From the NCBI RefSeq assembly GCF_014904705.1, contig NZ_JACZCQ010000001.1:62001-126000 (forward strand): 64,000 nt of DNA, written 5' to 3'. This DNA comes from Nisaea sediminum (GTDB lineage: Bacteria > Pseudomonadota > Alphaproteobacteria > Thalassobaculales > Thalassobaculaceae). Both the position numbers and the translations under genes were made by a program. Below, in pieces: positions 51,859-61,631 of this stretch. Under the pieces are notes generated by a model, which did no database searches, was not told the DNA's origin, and worked only from the letters and a program-made list of their open reading frames with translations. Position 1 is the first letter of the stretch. Every line of letters starts with the position of its first letter.

Positions 51859-53487
51859 TTGATCTCGTCCCGCACGAACTGGATGCATGACGTCTTCGCC
51901 GGGCTGATCGAGCAGTTGCGCTGGTCCTATCTGCCGCCGCTGATGGTCTATCTCGCCTACGGCATTTCGGGGCTGACCTCGATCGTCGGCACCTTCTTCG
52001 TGAAGGAATATCTCGATCTCTCGGCGGCCTTTCTGGCCGGGCTCGGCTTCTGGGCCGGTATTCCCTGGGCGCTCAAGATGCCGGTCGGCCATCTGGTCGA
52101 TATCATCTGGAAGTGGAAAGGCGCGCTGGTTTATCTCGGCGCCGCGCTGATCGGGGCCAGCCTGCTGATCATGTACGGGCTGATCGCGCATACCACGGCA
52201 ATGACCGCGATCATGCCGGCGACCGCCTGGTTCGTGCTGAGCGTGCTGCTGTCACCCCTCGGATATGTCCTGCAGGACGCCGTCGCCGACGCCATGACCG
52301 TCGAGGCTGTTCCAGTCCTCGACGAGAACGGCGAGGCTTTTTCCGACGAAGCGATCAAGACCATGCACACGACGATGCAGATGCTCGGCCGCTTCGCCCT
52401 GATCGGCGGTCTCGCGCTCGTCGCGATCGTCAACATCACCATGTTCGACGGCGTCGAGGCGATGAGCCAGGCGGAGAAGGCGGTGATCTATGCCGATATC
52501 CACCTGATCGCACTAGCCGTGCCGGCGATCTCGGTGGCCGGGGTGATTCTCGGCGGCATGATGCTGCGCCGCCGGGCGAAAGACCTGATCGCCGCCGGCG
52601 TCGGCCGGGCGGAGGTCGACAAGATGCTGTTCCGTCCGGATGGCGAAGCGACGCCGAACTGGTGGATCTTCGGCGGCAGTCTGGCATTCGGTGCCTTCAC
52701 CATTACGGTCGGCCTCAGCGATCTCGCCTTCTCGCAGGAGATCGTCTTTACAGGCTCGATGGCGATCGTCTGTTTCCTGATCGCGCGACTCTTGCCTGAG
52801 CTGGCGCCGCATCAGCGCCTTGCCCTGATCGGGACCTCGACCATCGTGTTTTTCTTCCGTGCTGTTCCCGGACCGGGCCCCGGGGCGGCATGGTTCGAGA
52901 TCGACCTGCTGGGTTTCGATCAGCAGTTCATCTCCGTCCTGACCCTCATCAGCGCCCTTCTTGCGCTTGCCGGGATGGTGGTGCTCCGGCCGCTGATGGC
53001 ATCGCGCTCGATCGCCTATATCGTCGCCCTGCTGACGGTCTTCGCGGGGATCCTGTCTCTGCCGAATATTGGGCTCTATTACGGCATCCACGAATGGACC
53101 GGGCCGCTCACCGGCGGAGTGGTGGATGCGCGTTTCATCGCCATTCTCGACACCGCGATCGAGTCGCCGCTCGCACAGGTCTCGATGATCCCGATGCTCG
53201 CCTGGATTGCCCGGAACGCACCGCCGCAACTGAAAGCAACCTTCTTCGCGGTGATGGCGTCCTTCGTGAACCTCGCGCTCTCGGCCAGGGCGATGGGGAC
53301 GAAATACATGAACGAGATTTTCCTCGTCACGCGGGAGGTGAAGGACCGCACGACCGGCGAGATCCAGGTACCGGCGGATTACAGCGAACTCGGATATCTG
53401 CTGATCGCCGTCGCCGTCCTGACGGTGGCCATCCCGTTGACAGCGATTGCTATCGTGCAGGCGAGCCGGTTCCGCACGCGGGACTGA
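51859..53487 (+). CDS. MFS-type transporter, BT1/folate-biopterin-like
   Basis: A 542-residue membrane protein with about twelve helices. TTG 51859 follows GGAGG (51847-51852) and gives LISSRTNWMHDVFAGL; no in-frame ATG fits as well. Landmarks include YGISGLTSIVGTFFVKEYL, LKMPVGHLVDIIWKWKG, SPLGYVLQDAVADAMTVEA and a late SARAMGTKYMNEIF. The likeness to BT1 transporters is by layout and the 'QDxxADAM' type helix; the substrate is unknown. It is convergent with a TetR gene. Confidence 0.75.
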   Translation: MISSRTNWMHDVFAGLIEQLRWSYLPPLMVYLAYGISGLTSIVGTFFVKEYLDLSAAFLAGLGFWAGIPWALKMPVGHLVDIIWKWKGALVYLGAALIGASLLIMYGLIAHTTAMTAIMPATAWFVLSVLLSPLGYVLQDAVADAMTVEAVPVLDENGEAFSDEAIKTMHTTMQMLGRFALIGGLALVAIVNITMFDGVEAMSQAEKAVIYADIHLIALAVPAISVAGVILGGMMLRRRAKDLIAAGVGRAEVDKMLFRPDGEATPNWWIFGGSLAFGAFTITVGLSDLAFSQEIVFTGSMAIVCFLIARLLPELAPHQRLALIGTSTIVFFFRAVPGPGPGAAWFEIDLLGFDQQFISVLTLISALLALAGMVVLRPLMASRSIAYIVALLTVFAGILSLPNIGLYYGIHEWTGPLTGGVVDARFIAILDTAIESPLAQVSMIPMLAWIARNAPPQLKATFFAVMASFVNLALSARAMGTKYMNEIFLVTREVKDRTTGEIQVPADYSELGYLLIAVAVLTVAIPLTAIAIVQASRFRTRD

Positions 53488-53500
53488 ACGCGGCGGCCTT

Positions 53501-54112
53501 TCAGGTCGGCTGGAACAGCAGTTTGACGTAGGAACGGAGCAGCAGGATCTGTTCCGCCAGGACCTTCGGCTCGTTCAGCGCCTTCGACATGATGATCGCG
53601 CCTTCCACCGTGTTGGACACCATGTCGGCCAGCGCCTCGTTGCTGACCGCATCGCGCGGCGGATAGCGTTCGCTGATGGCATCGAACGCCTCGGTGAAGC
53701 GTCGGCGCCAGCTGAGCACGGCCTGCCGGTTCAGTTCCTTGACGTCCTTGTCGAACTGCCTCTCGTGATAGCAGTAGGCTGCGATCAGGCAGCCCGGATG
53801 GGCGTTCGGCATGTCGGCCAGCATGTCCGCCAGCAGTTTCAGGCCGATCAGAAAGATGTGCAGCGGATCGTCATGCAGGTCGGCGGCGCGGGCGAAGAGG
53901 TCGTCGAACAGGACGTCCTCGCGCTGGATATAGCGCTTCAGAAGAGCCCGGGCGAGCTCGTTCTTGTCCTTGAAGTGGTAGAAGAATCCGCTCTTTGTGA
54001 TCTCGGCCTCGGCGATGATCTCCTCGATGGAGGTCGCGGCGAAACCTTTCGCCAGGATCGATCCCTCGGCGATGTCCATCAGCCTTTCGCGTGTCGCTTC
54101 GCCCTTGCGCAT
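53501..54112 (-). CDS. TetR-family transcriptional regulator
   Basis: A 203-residue repressor from ATG 54112 (MRKGEATRERLMDIAEG). The helix-turn-helix is at residues ~10-56 (FAATSIEEIIAEAEITKSGFFYHF). The C-terminal ligand domain includes CLIAAYCYHERQFDKDVKE, related to the TetR_C_6 type. The stop is 11 bases from the convergent transporter stop. It diverges from a GNAT gene. Ligand unknown. Confidence 0.93.
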   Translation of the reverse strand: MRKGEATRERLMDIAEGSILAKGFAATSIEEIIAEAEITKSGFFYHFKDKNELARALLKRYIQREDVLFDDLFARAADLHDDPLHIFLIGLKLLADMLADMPNAHPGCLIAAYCYHERQFDKDVKELNRQAVLSWRRRFTEAFDAISERYPPRDAVSNEALADMVSNTVEGAIIMSKALNEPKVLAEQILLLRSYVKLLFQPT

Positions 54113-54318
54113 TGCAATTGTCCCCAAGATTTCTTGACCGAAAGTACGGTTTTGCTGCGGCGGGGAGCAAATACTCTCGCGGCGTCGCTGTAAGTGATTG
54201 ATCTCACAAGGCCGAATTTTTCGCTTCAACCGTACCGCGCGTTCACTATCGGCAGCTTCCGGCATCGACGATGCTCCGCGCCTTCATCCATGAATGCATC
54301 GAAAACGGAGTCGGGATC

Positions 54319-54906
54319 ATGAAAGAGCAGATCCGATATTTGCGGCGCGCGGAGAAAGACGACGCGCTGGCCCTCGCGCAGCTGATCAATCTCGCCGGCG
54401 AGGGGTTGCCGCTCCATATCTGGAGCGGGATGGCGGAAGAGGGGGAGAGCGTCTGGGACGTCGGGTGCCGCCGGGCCCGGCGCGAAGACGGAAGTTTCTC
54501 CTACCGCAATGCGACTATCGCGATGTCCGGCCGCGAGATTGCGGCGGCGCTCGTCGGCTATCCGATCGGCGCCGAGCCGGCCGGGATCGGCAGGGACACA
54601 CCGCCGCTCTTCGTGCCGCTGATCGAGCTTGAAAACGAGGCGCTCTGCACTTGGTATGTGAACGTTCTAGCGACCTACGACCGGTTTCAGAGGCGGGGTT
54701 TCGGCACCGCCCTGATGCAGGAAGCGGAACGTCAGGCGCGGGCCGCCGGTCTGCGCCGCATGAGCATCATCGTCACCGACGGCAACGAGCGGGCGGCGCG
54801 GCTCTATCGCACGCTCGGCTTCTGCGAGATCGAACACCGGCCAATCGTGAAAGACGGCTGGGACATCGATGCCGAGCATTACTGCCTGATGATCAAGAAC
54901 ATTTAA
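54319..54906 (+). CDS. GNAT-family N-acetyltransferase
   Basis: A 195-residue acetyltransferase from ATG 54319, with GGAG upstream. It begins MKEQIRYLRRAEKDDALAL. The acetyl-CoA loop region is TYDRFQRRGFGTALMQEAERQAR (R/QxxGxG/A form), and RMSIIVTDGNERAARLYRTLGF is the typical motif B. The substrate is not predictable. It converges on bluB. Confidence 0.92.
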   Translation: MKEQIRYLRRAEKDDALALAQLINLAGEGLPLHIWSGMAEEGESVWDVGCRRARREDGSFSYRNATIAMSGREIAAALVGYPIGAEPAGIGRDTPPLFVPLIELENEALCTWYVNVLATYDRFQRRGFGTALMQEAERQARAAGLRRMSIIVTDGNERAARLYRTLGFCEIEHRPIVKDGWDIDAEHYCLMIKNI

Positions 54907-54945
54907 CCGGGGGAAGGGTGTAAGAGCGGACGCCGGGCGGGCCGG

Positions 54946-55596
54946 CTAGCGTTTCAGCAGCCGGTGGCTTTCCGGTGCTTCCTCTTCCCAGCCGAGTTGC
55001 TCCAGCTTCGGCCGGTCGTCTTCCCGTTCCGGATATCCGACGCAGAGATAGGCGGTGAGGGACCAGTCGGCCGGCACCTCGAGTTCGTCGCGGACCTCTT
55101 CCGGGTCGAGGATGGAGAGCCAGCCGACGCCGATGCCCTCGGCGCGGGCGGTGAGCCAGAAGGTGTGGATCGCGGTGACGGTCGAATAGTCCAGCATCTC
55201 GGGCATGGTCTGGCGCCCGAGCCCGTGGCCGCGCTCCGAACCGTGATCGGTGAAGACCGCAAGCTGGACGGGGGCCCGGTCGAGCCCGGCGAGCTTCAGG
55301 CTGGCATAGAGCTGCTTGCGTTCCCCCTCGTAGCCCTCGAGGGCCTTCCGGTTCGCAGCCTCGAAGGAGCTTCGGACCGCCGCCCGTCGGGCCGGGTGGA
55401 CCACGGAAACGAAGCGCCAGGGCTGGCTGTAGCCGACCGAGGGCGCGAGGGCGGCGAGGCCGACGAGCCGTTCGAGCGCTCCCTCGGGCAGGGGCGTGGT
55501 GCGGAATTCGCGCACATCCCGGCGCCAGCGCAGCAGGTCCTCGAGCCGATTGCGGAACGTGGCGTCGAATTCGGGCGATGCGGTGCCGCGCGTCAT
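54946..55596 (-). CDS. bluB: 5,6-dimethylbenzimidazole synthase
   Basis: BluB cannibalises FMNH2 to make 5,6-dimethylbenzimidazole, the lower ligand of cobalamin. The 216-residue nitroreductase-fold protein has LLRWRRDVREFRTTPLP for FMN binding, LAPSVGYSQPWRFV, and GIGVGWLSILDPEEV, all expected. ATG 55596 overlaps the manC stop (ATGA), so it is translated with a mannose-nucleotide gene. That is an unusual partner, since no cobalamin genes are present here. Confidence 0.92.
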   Translation of the reverse strand: MTRGTASPEFDATFRNRLEDLLRWRRDVREFRTTPLPEGALERLVGLAALAPSVGYSQPWRFVSVVHPARRAAVRSSFEAANRKALEGYEGERKQLYASLKLAGLDRAPVQLAVFTDHGSERGHGLGRQTMPEMLDYSTVTAIHTFWLTARAEGIGVGWLSILDPEEVRDELEVPADWSLTAYLCVGYPEREDDRPKLEQLGWEEEAPESHRLLKR

Positions 55597-57020
55597 CGTC
55601 CGTACTGGTCGTCGAAGCGTTCGATATCGTCCTCGCCGAGATAGGCGCCGGACTGGACCTCGACGATGATGAGCGGGTCCGCGCCCGGGTTCTCCAAACG
55701 GTGGATCCATCCGAGCGGAATGTCGACCGACTGGTCCGCATCGAGATGCGTGACGTCCAGGCGGTCCATCGAGGGGCCCCGGGTGATCCGGGCCTTGCCG
55801 GAAATCACGGTCCAGTGCTCCGCCCGGTGCTTGTGGCTCTGCAGCGACAGGCGGCCGCCGGGAGAAACGGTAATGCGTTTCACCTGATATCCGTCGCCGC
55901 TGTCGATATTGCGGTAGCTGCCCCAGGGACGGTGCGTGGTGGCGTGGCTGATCGCCTCGGGGCGGCCGGCTTCCTTCAGTGCCTCGACGGCGAGCTTCAC
56001 GTCCTGGTCGGCGCCCATGGCGGCGACGAGCACGGCATCGGGGGATTCGATGACGACCAGATCCTCGGCGCCGATCACGGTGACGAGACGGGATTCCGCG
56101 CGCACCAGATTGTTCCTGCTCTTGTGCAGCCAGACGTCGCCCTGAACGGCATTGCCGTCGGCATCCTTCTCCTGCACGGCCCAGAGCGCACTCCAGGAGC
56201 CGACGTCGGACCAGCCGGCATCGAGCGGAACCATGGCGCCGAGCGCGGTCTTCTCCATCACCGCATAGTCGATCGAGATCGAGGGCGCCTTGCCGAAGGC
56301 GTCCGCGTCGAGACGGCGGAAGTCGAGGTCGGAGACGCCCTGGTCGAGAGCCGCCTTTGCGGCGTCGAGAATCTCCGGCGCCAGCCTCGCGAGCTCGGCG
56401 AGGAAGTCTCGGGCCCGGAAGAGGAAGGTGCCGCTGTTCCAGAAATAGTCCCCGGCGGCGAGATATTTCTCGGCTGTCGGAAGATCGGGTTTCTCGACGA
56501 AGCGTTCGATCCCGAAGCAACCGTCCATGTGGTCGAGCGGACCGTTACGGTGGATATATCCATAGCCGGTCTCGGGGCGGTCCGGTGTGATGCCGAACGT
56601 GACCAGGCGCCCGGCACGCGCCGCAATGGCCCCGGTCTCGACCGCGGCACGGAAGGCGTCGGGCCGTTCGATCCGGTGATCGGAGGCGAGCAGCAGGACG
56701 AGGCCCTCGGGATCGACGCTCGCGACATGCAGTGCCGCGACGGCGGCGGCCGGGGCCGAGTTCCGGCCGACCGGCTCCAGCAATATGGCGGACGGCTTGG
56801 CGCCGATACCCTGCATCTGTTCGGCGACGGCGAAGCGGTGTTCGGCGTTGCAGATCACCGAAGGTGCCCCGTAGCTAGCGCTTTCGGGGAAACGCAGCGC
56901 GGTTTCCTGCAGCATGGTCCGCTCGCTCAGCATCGGCAGCAGCTGCTTCGGATAGAGCGCGCGGGAGACCGGCCAGAGCCGGGTGCCGGAACCGCCGGAG
57001 AGGATCACGGGATAAATCAT
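55593..57020 (-). CDS. manC: Mannose-1-phosphate guanylyltransferase / mannose-6-phosphate isomerase
   Basis: A 475-residue bifunctional enzyme for GDP-mannose synthesis. The nucleotidyltransferase domain begins VILSGGSGTRLWPVSRALYPKQ, the GT signature, and has RFVEKPDLPTAEKYL. The C-terminal cupin domain (about 340-470) carries the isomerase motif QSHKHRAEHWTVISGKARI. It supplies GDP-mannose for the extracellular glycans suggested by the wecA-like and capD-like genes. It diverges from the ribokinase gene. Confidence 0.94.
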   Translation of the reverse strand: MIYPVILSGGSGTRLWPVSRALYPKQLLPMLSERTMLQETALRFPESASYGAPSVICNAEHRFAVAEQMQGIGAKPSAILLEPVGRNSAPAAAVAALHVASVDPEGLVLLLASDHRIERPDAFRAAVETGAIAARAGRLVTFGITPDRPETGYGYIHRNGPLDHMDGCFGIERFVEKPDLPTAEKYLAAGDYFWNSGTFLFRARDFLAELARLAPEILDAAKAALDQGVSDLDFRRLDADAFGKAPSISIDYAVMEKTALGAMVPLDAGWSDVGSWSALWAVQEKDADGNAVQGDVWLHKSRNNLVRAESRLVTVIGAEDLVVIESPDAVLVAAMGADQDVKLAVEALKEAGRPEAISHATTHRPWGSYRNIDSGDGYQVKRITVSPGGRLSLQSHKHRAEHWTVISGKARITRGPSMDRLDVTHLDADQSVDIPLGWIHRLENPGADPLIIVEVQSGAYLGEDDIERFDDQYGR

Positions 57021-57087
57021 GCTTGGACCGCGCTAATTCTGTATCAAGAATGGCTTAGTAACACAGAGCGCTGGACGAAAGCAGATC

Positions 57088-58002
57088 ATGATCGTCGTCT
57101 TCGGATCGATAAACGCCGACCTGTTCTTTTCCTTCGCCAAATTGCCCCGCCGGGGTGAGACGGTGCTGACCGACGGCTATACCTTCTGTCCCGGGGGGAA
57201 GGGGGCGAATCAGGCCGCCGCCGCAGCACGGGACGGCGCCGAGGTCCGTTTCGTCGGAGCTGTCGGCCGCGACCCCAATGCGGCGCCCTGCCTCGACGCA
57301 TTGACGGCGGCGGGAGTCGACGTGCGCCATGTCCATGCGGTCGATGGTGTGACCGGCACGGCGGTGATCTCGGTCGAGGCGAGCGGCGAGAACCAGATCC
57401 TCGTCGCCAGCGGGGCCAACATGAAAGCATCGGCCGATTGGCTCGCGGAAGAACTTCTGGGGCCGGACACCACTTTGCTGATGCAGATGGAGTTGCCGCA
57501 GGCGGATACCGAGGCCGCCATCCGACGGGCACGGGCATGCGGGTGCCGGATCATCCTGAACGACGCACCGCTCGGACCGCTTTCCCGCGAAGCGCTGGCG
57601 GAGGTCGATATCCTGATCGCCAACGAAGAGGAGGCGATGGGCCTGCTCGGCAACAGCGCCGGGCTGGAGAATGCCGACCTGGCGCGCGGCCTCGCGGCGT
57701 TTTGCCGGGGCACGGGAATCGTGACAATCGGCGCGGCCGGCGTGGTCGTCGCGCATGAAGGCGGCACATTCCAGGTGCCGGCCCTGCCGATCGTTCCGGT
57801 AGATACGGTCGGCGCCGGTGATGCGTTCTGCGGCACGCTGACCGCCGCTCTGGACAGGGGGGAGAGCCTCATCGAGGCCGTTCGCCGTGCCACAACCGCC
57901 AGCGGGATCATTTGCACCTTGCCAGGCGCCCAGTCTCCGGAGTTGACTGGGGCACGGATCAACGCGGCTCTGGCCGACCTGCCTTCCGTGGTTCATATTT
58001 AA
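57088..58002 (+). CDS. rbsK: Ribokinase (PfkB family)
   Basis: A 304-residue sugar kinase. It has MIVVFGSINADLFFSF, the substrate-binding PGGKGANQAAAAARDGAEV, and the active-site DTVGAGDAFCGTLTAAL with the catalytic Asp. Ribokinase is the likeliest assignment; a nucleoside or other sugar kinase is possible. A run of amidohydrolase and aminoacylase genes follows on the same strand with gaps of 27-47 bases, so a nucleoside or amide degradation operon is plausible. Confidence 0.88.
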   Translation: MIVVFGSINADLFFSFAKLPRRGETVLTDGYTFCPGGKGANQAAAAARDGAEVRFVGAVGRDPNAAPCLDALTAAGVDVRHVHAVDGVTGTAVISVEASGENQILVASGANMKASADWLAEELLGPDTTLLMQMELPQADTEAAIRRARACGCRIILNDAPLGPLSREALAEVDILIANEEEAMGLLGNSAGLENADLARGLAAFCRGTGIVTIGAAGVVVAHEGGTFQVPALPIVPVDTVGAGDAFCGTLTAALDRGESLIEAVRRATTASGIICTLPGAQSPELTGARINAALADLPSVVHI

Positions 58003-58049
58003 ATACGACGCAGCAACGCGGGCTCAGAACGGCCCGGTAAGGGATATCG

Positions 58050-59321
58050 ATGGTCAAGGAAACGCTCTACGAAGGCGGAACCGTGCTCGACGGAACCGGA
58101 GCCCGGCTCGAGAAGCATGGGGTCATGGTTCGGGACGGGAGGATCGCCGAACTGGCGCCGCTCGACCGCTTCCAGGGATTTGCGGGCTTCCGGGTCGATT
58201 TCACCGGAGGAACCTTGCTGCCGGGGCTGGTCGACTGCCATGTCCATCTGACCATGGGCGGCGAGGGCAATCCGGTCGCGGTGCAGGCGGCGATGACACC
58301 GGGTCAGATCACCATGGCGACCTACAAGCACGCCCAGCAGTCCCTGATGAGCGGCATCACCGCAGTGCGCGACTGCGGCGGCAAGGACTATCTGGAGCTT
58401 GCCGTGCGCGATGCCTGCAACAGCGGCACGCAGATCGGGCCGAGCATTCTCTGTTCCGGCCGGGTGATTTGCATGACCGGCGGGCACGGCAACCGGAACG
58501 GCCGCATCGCCGACGGTGCCGACGAGGTGATCAAGGCGGTGCGCGAGCAGATTCATGCGGGCGCCGACCTGATCAAGCTGATGGCGACCGGCGGGGTGAT
58601 GACCCCGGGCGTCAGCCCGGAGGATGCGCATTTCACCGCCGAGGAGATGGCGGCCGGGGTCGCGGAGGGCAAACGATTCCACAAGAGGTCGGCGAGCCAC
58701 GCCCAGGGCAGCCTCGGCATCCTGAATGCGGTGCGCGCGGGTGTCGCCTCGATCGAGCATGGGATCTTCATGACCGACGAGTGTCTGAGGGAAATGCTGG
58801 AGGCCGGGACCTATCTCGTGCCGACGCTCGCGGCGGTTCGCAATATTGTCGCCAACAAGGATAACGGGATTCCTCCGCATGTGGTGGAAAAGGCCATGCG
58901 GGTCCAGGAACGGCACATCCAGTCCATCAAGATGTTCTACGATGCCGGCGGCAAGATCGCGATGGGTACGGACGCCGGCACGCCTTTCAACCGGCATGGC
59001 GAGAACGCGCTGGAACTGCGCTACATGACTGAGATCGGCATCGCGCCGACGGACGCGATTGTCTTCTCCACCCGAAACGGTATCGACCTGATGGGGCTCG
59101 AGGACCGCGGCACGGTCGCGGAAGGCAAACATGCCGACCTGCTGATCGTCGACGGCGATCCGCTCGCCGATATCGACCGGGTTGCGGATCGGGCCAACCA
59201 TCGTATGGTGATCAAGAACGGTGTCCCGGCCCGCATCAAGACCGACGATGCGGTGCATGAGACCCGTAGCCCCGCGGACAATGTCCTCCGCTTCACTTCG
59301 GCCGCCAACGCGGCCTTCTGA
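58050..59321 (+). CDS. Metal-dependent amidohydrolase (imidazolonepropionase-like)
   Basis: A 423-residue amidohydrolase-superfamily enzyme. The small beta domain (residues 1-65) is followed by the TIM barrel with the metal His pair in LVDCHVHLTMGG, a Lys in LIKLMATGGV, His in SHAQGSLG, His in SIEHGIFM and the final Asp in MGTDAGTPF. The late segment EDRGTVAEGKHADLLIVDGDPL is characteristic. Xaa-Pro dipeptidase, hydantoinase or other amide activity is possible. It lies between rbsK and an M20 aminoacylase. Confidence 0.9.
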   Translation: MVKETLYEGGTVLDGTGARLEKHGVMVRDGRIAELAPLDRFQGFAGFRVDFTGGTLLPGLVDCHVHLTMGGEGNPVAVQAAMTPGQITMATYKHAQQSLMSGITAVRDCGGKDYLELAVRDACNSGTQIGPSILCSGRVICMTGGHGNRNGRIADGADEVIKAVREQIHAGADLIKLMATGGVMTPGVSPEDAHFTAEEMAAGVAEGKRFHKRSASHAQGSLGILNAVRAGVASIEHGIFMTDECLREMLEAGTYLVPTLAAVRNIVANKDNGIPPHVVEKAMRVQERHIQSIKMFYDAGGKIAMGTDAGTPFNRHGENALELRYMTEIGIAPTDAIVFSTRNGIDLMGLEDRGTVAEGKHADLLIVDGDPLADIDRVADRANHRMVIKNGVPARIKTDDAVHETRSPADNVLRFTSAANAAF

Positions 59322-59348
59322 TCAGGTTCCCGAGCAGGAAGTCTTCCG

Positions 59349-60521
59349 ATGCCCGTCAACAACCGCATTGCTGAATTTCATGAGGAAATGACCGAATGGC
59401 GGCGCGAGCTGCACCGCCATCCGGAAACCGCCTACGAGGAGCACTGGACCAGCGCCTTCATCGCCAAGAAGCTTGAGAGCTTCGGTATCGAGGTGCATCG
59501 GGGGCTCGCCGGAACCGGCGTGGTCGGCACGCTGAAGGGCAACGGGGATGGCGGCGCCATCGGGCTGCGGGCCGATATCGACGCGCTCGATATTACCGAG
59601 CAGACTGGCCTCGACTACGCGTCCGAAAATCCGGGAAAGATGCATGCTTGCGGCCATGACGGCCACACCACGATGCTGCTCGGCGCGGCAAAGTACCTCG
59701 CCGAGACCCGGAACTTCTCCGGCACCGTGCAGTTCATCTTCCAGCCGGCCGAGGAGAACGAGGGCGGCGGCAAGCGGATGGTCGAGGAGGGCCTCTTCGA
59801 CAATTTCCCGGTCGACAGCGTCTGGGGCATGCATAACTGGCCGGGCATGCCGGTCGGCACCGTCGCGGTAAAGGCCGGGCCGATGATGGCCGCCTACGAC
59901 ATGTTCGAACTCGACATCAAAGGGGTCGGCGGCCATGGCGCGATGCCGCATCTCGGGATCGATCCGATCCTGGTCTCGGCCCAGGTCGTGACGGCGCTGC
60001 AGAGCATCGCCAGCCGCAATGTCGATCCGATGGACGCGATCGTGGTCTCGGTCACCAAGATCCATGGCGGCGACGCCTACAACGTCATTCCGGGCATGGT
60101 GCAACTCGCCGGTACGACGCGTTCCTTCCGCCCGGAAGTGCGCGACATGATCGAGCCGCGGATGCAGCAGATCATCGACGGCGTCTGCGCCGGCTTCGGC
60201 GCGACGGCCGAACTGCGCTACGAGAAGCGCTATCCGCCGACCGTCAATTCCGATGCCGAGAGCGAGATGGCGGCCGTGGTCGCCGAACGGCTGGTCGGCG
60301 GCGAGAAGGTCGTCCGCGACCCGACCCCGAGCATGGGCGGCGAGGATTTCGCCTTCATGCTGGAGAAGAAGCCGGGCTGCTACATCTGGATGGGCAACGG
60401 CGGCGGCGGCGAGGGCAAGATGCTGCACAATGCCGGTTACGACTTCAACGACGAGGCCCTGCCGTGGGGTGCCAGCTACTGGAGTCAACTCGTCGAGGAC
60501 AGGCTGCCGCGGACGGGGTGA
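59349..60521 (+). CDS. M20-family aminoacylase/amidohydrolase (hippurate hydrolase-like)
   Basis: A 390-residue zinc/manganese peptidase-fold enzyme. It has WRRELHRHPETAYEE, RADIDALDITEQTG, the metal ligands in MHACGHDGHTTMLLGAA, the catalytic Glu in FQPAEENEGGGKRMV, and the dimerisation domain with GGHGAMPHLGIDPI. The family removes acyl groups from amino acids or indole and aromatic conjugates. It follows the amidohydrolase by 27 bases; together they suggest stepwise degradation of an N-acyl compound. Confidence 0.93.
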   Translation: MPVNNRIAEFHEEMTEWRRELHRHPETAYEEHWTSAFIAKKLESFGIEVHRGLAGTGVVGTLKGNGDGGAIGLRADIDALDITEQTGLDYASENPGKMHACGHDGHTTMLLGAAKYLAETRNFSGTVQFIFQPAEENEGGGKRMVEEGLFDNFPVDSVWGMHNWPGMPVGTVAVKAGPMMAAYDMFELDIKGVGGHGAMPHLGIDPILVSAQVVTALQSIASRNVDPMDAIVVSVTKIHGGDAYNVIPGMVQLAGTTRSFRPEVRDMIEPRMQQIIDGVCAGFGATAELRYEKRYPPTVNSDAESEMAAVVAERLVGGEKVVRDPTPSMGGEDFAFMLEKKPGCYIWMGNGGGGEGKMLHNAGYDFNDEALPWGASYWSQLVEDRLPRTG

Positions 60522-60530
60522 GCGCTCCCG

Positions 60531-61631
60531 TCAGGCCTGGCGGCGGAGAGCGAACTCCCTGAGCTTCGCGCGGTACTCCGCGATGTCGTGATAGCGGTCG
60601 ATCCGTTTCTGGGTCGAAGCCTCGCCCCTTAGCAGACGCCGCGTGTAACGATAGATCCGTTCCAGAGAGCTGATGCCGAACTCGTTCTTGAGGTCCGGAT
60701 AGGTGCCGTCCGCCGCAGGATCGCAGATGCTGAGATAGCGCTGGTAGCCGTAATGGCGGAAATGCTGGCTGCGTACCAAGAGATTGGCCAGCCAGTTCGC
60801 CGGAGCAAAGAACACGCCGATCCCCCTGAACAAAGCCTTGGCGATATCGATGCTGATGCTGGACGGCGGGACGAAAGGAACCGGGTCGGCGCCGTTCACA
60901 ATGCGGTAGATCGGTGTGCGGAATTCGCTGACCAGGCCGTCATCCCCGCAGCGCGGCGCACCGAAACTGTAGCAGGCCGCTAGCTTGTCGCCGCTCGTAT
61001 ACCAGGTGGCGAGGGTCGCGAGCGCGCCGCCGAGGGAATGACCGGTGATATAGAGCGGCAGGTCGGCGACCTGTTCGACATAGCTCCTGATCTGCTCTTG
61101 GACTGACTTGAAGGCCGCATCAAAGCCTTTGTGGACATTGCCAACCTTCACCTCGCGGCCGTTTTTCAAGTGCATCACGCCGGTGGCGGACGCGCTGAGA
61201 TTGGTCATCCAGTCCTTGGTCTGCTGGGTGCCTCGGAAGGCGATAACGGCCATTCCGACATCGTTCTCGGGCCGGCGCGCTGCGACGAAACCCTGGGTGT
61301 CGGTCTCCCGGCTGTAGATGATCCCGACAAGTTCGAAACCGCCGACCTGCAACACCGATCGAAGGATCTCGTTTTTGGTTTCCCGCTGCGGGTGGAAGGA
61401 CAAGGCAAGACCGCGCAATTTTTCCGCGATGCTGTTCTGATCGGTCAGCTTAGCCAGTTCGACGGCGAGGCTCATGATCGTGTCCTCGTCCTCCTCATCG
61501 AAACGTAGATAGGCAAGTTCAGAAAGCACGGCCATCAGCCAGGCGGTACGGTCGCTATAGGCGGCACGCCGAACGGGCGGTTTCATATCGGTAAATCTGA
61601 GAAGATCGCTCTTGAGCGTTTCGTGAGCCAT
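60531..61631 (-). CDS. Class 3 (lipase_3) family lipase-like hydrolase
   Basis: A 366-residue protein. ATG 61631 follows GAGGAGCG on the minus strand. The nucleophile motif is LYITGHSLGGALATLATW, preceded by IAFRGTQQTKDWMTN, which supplies the oxyanion region, and followed by the Asp in NGADPVPFVPPSS and a His in SQHFRHYGY. No signal peptide is visible, so it is probably intracellular. Class 3 lipases act on acylglycerols or phospholipids; no dedicated partner is seen. Confidence 0.88.
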   Translation of the reverse strand: MAHETLKSDLLRFTDMKPPVRRAAYSDRTAWLMAVLSELAYLRFDEEDEDTIMSLAVELAKLTDQNSIAEKLRGLALSFHPQRETKNEILRSVLQVGGFELVGIIYSRETDTQGFVAARRPENDVGMAVIAFRGTQQTKDWMTNLSASATGVMHLKNGREVKVGNVHKGFDAAFKSVQEQIRSYVEQVADLPLYITGHSLGGALATLATWYTSGDKLAACYSFGAPRCGDDGLVSEFRTPIYRIVNGADPVPFVPPSSISIDIAKALFRGIGVFFAPANWLANLLVRSQHFRHYGYQRYLSICDPAADGTYPDLKNEFGISSLERIYRYTRRLLRGEASTQKRIDRYHDIAEYRAKLREFALRRQA

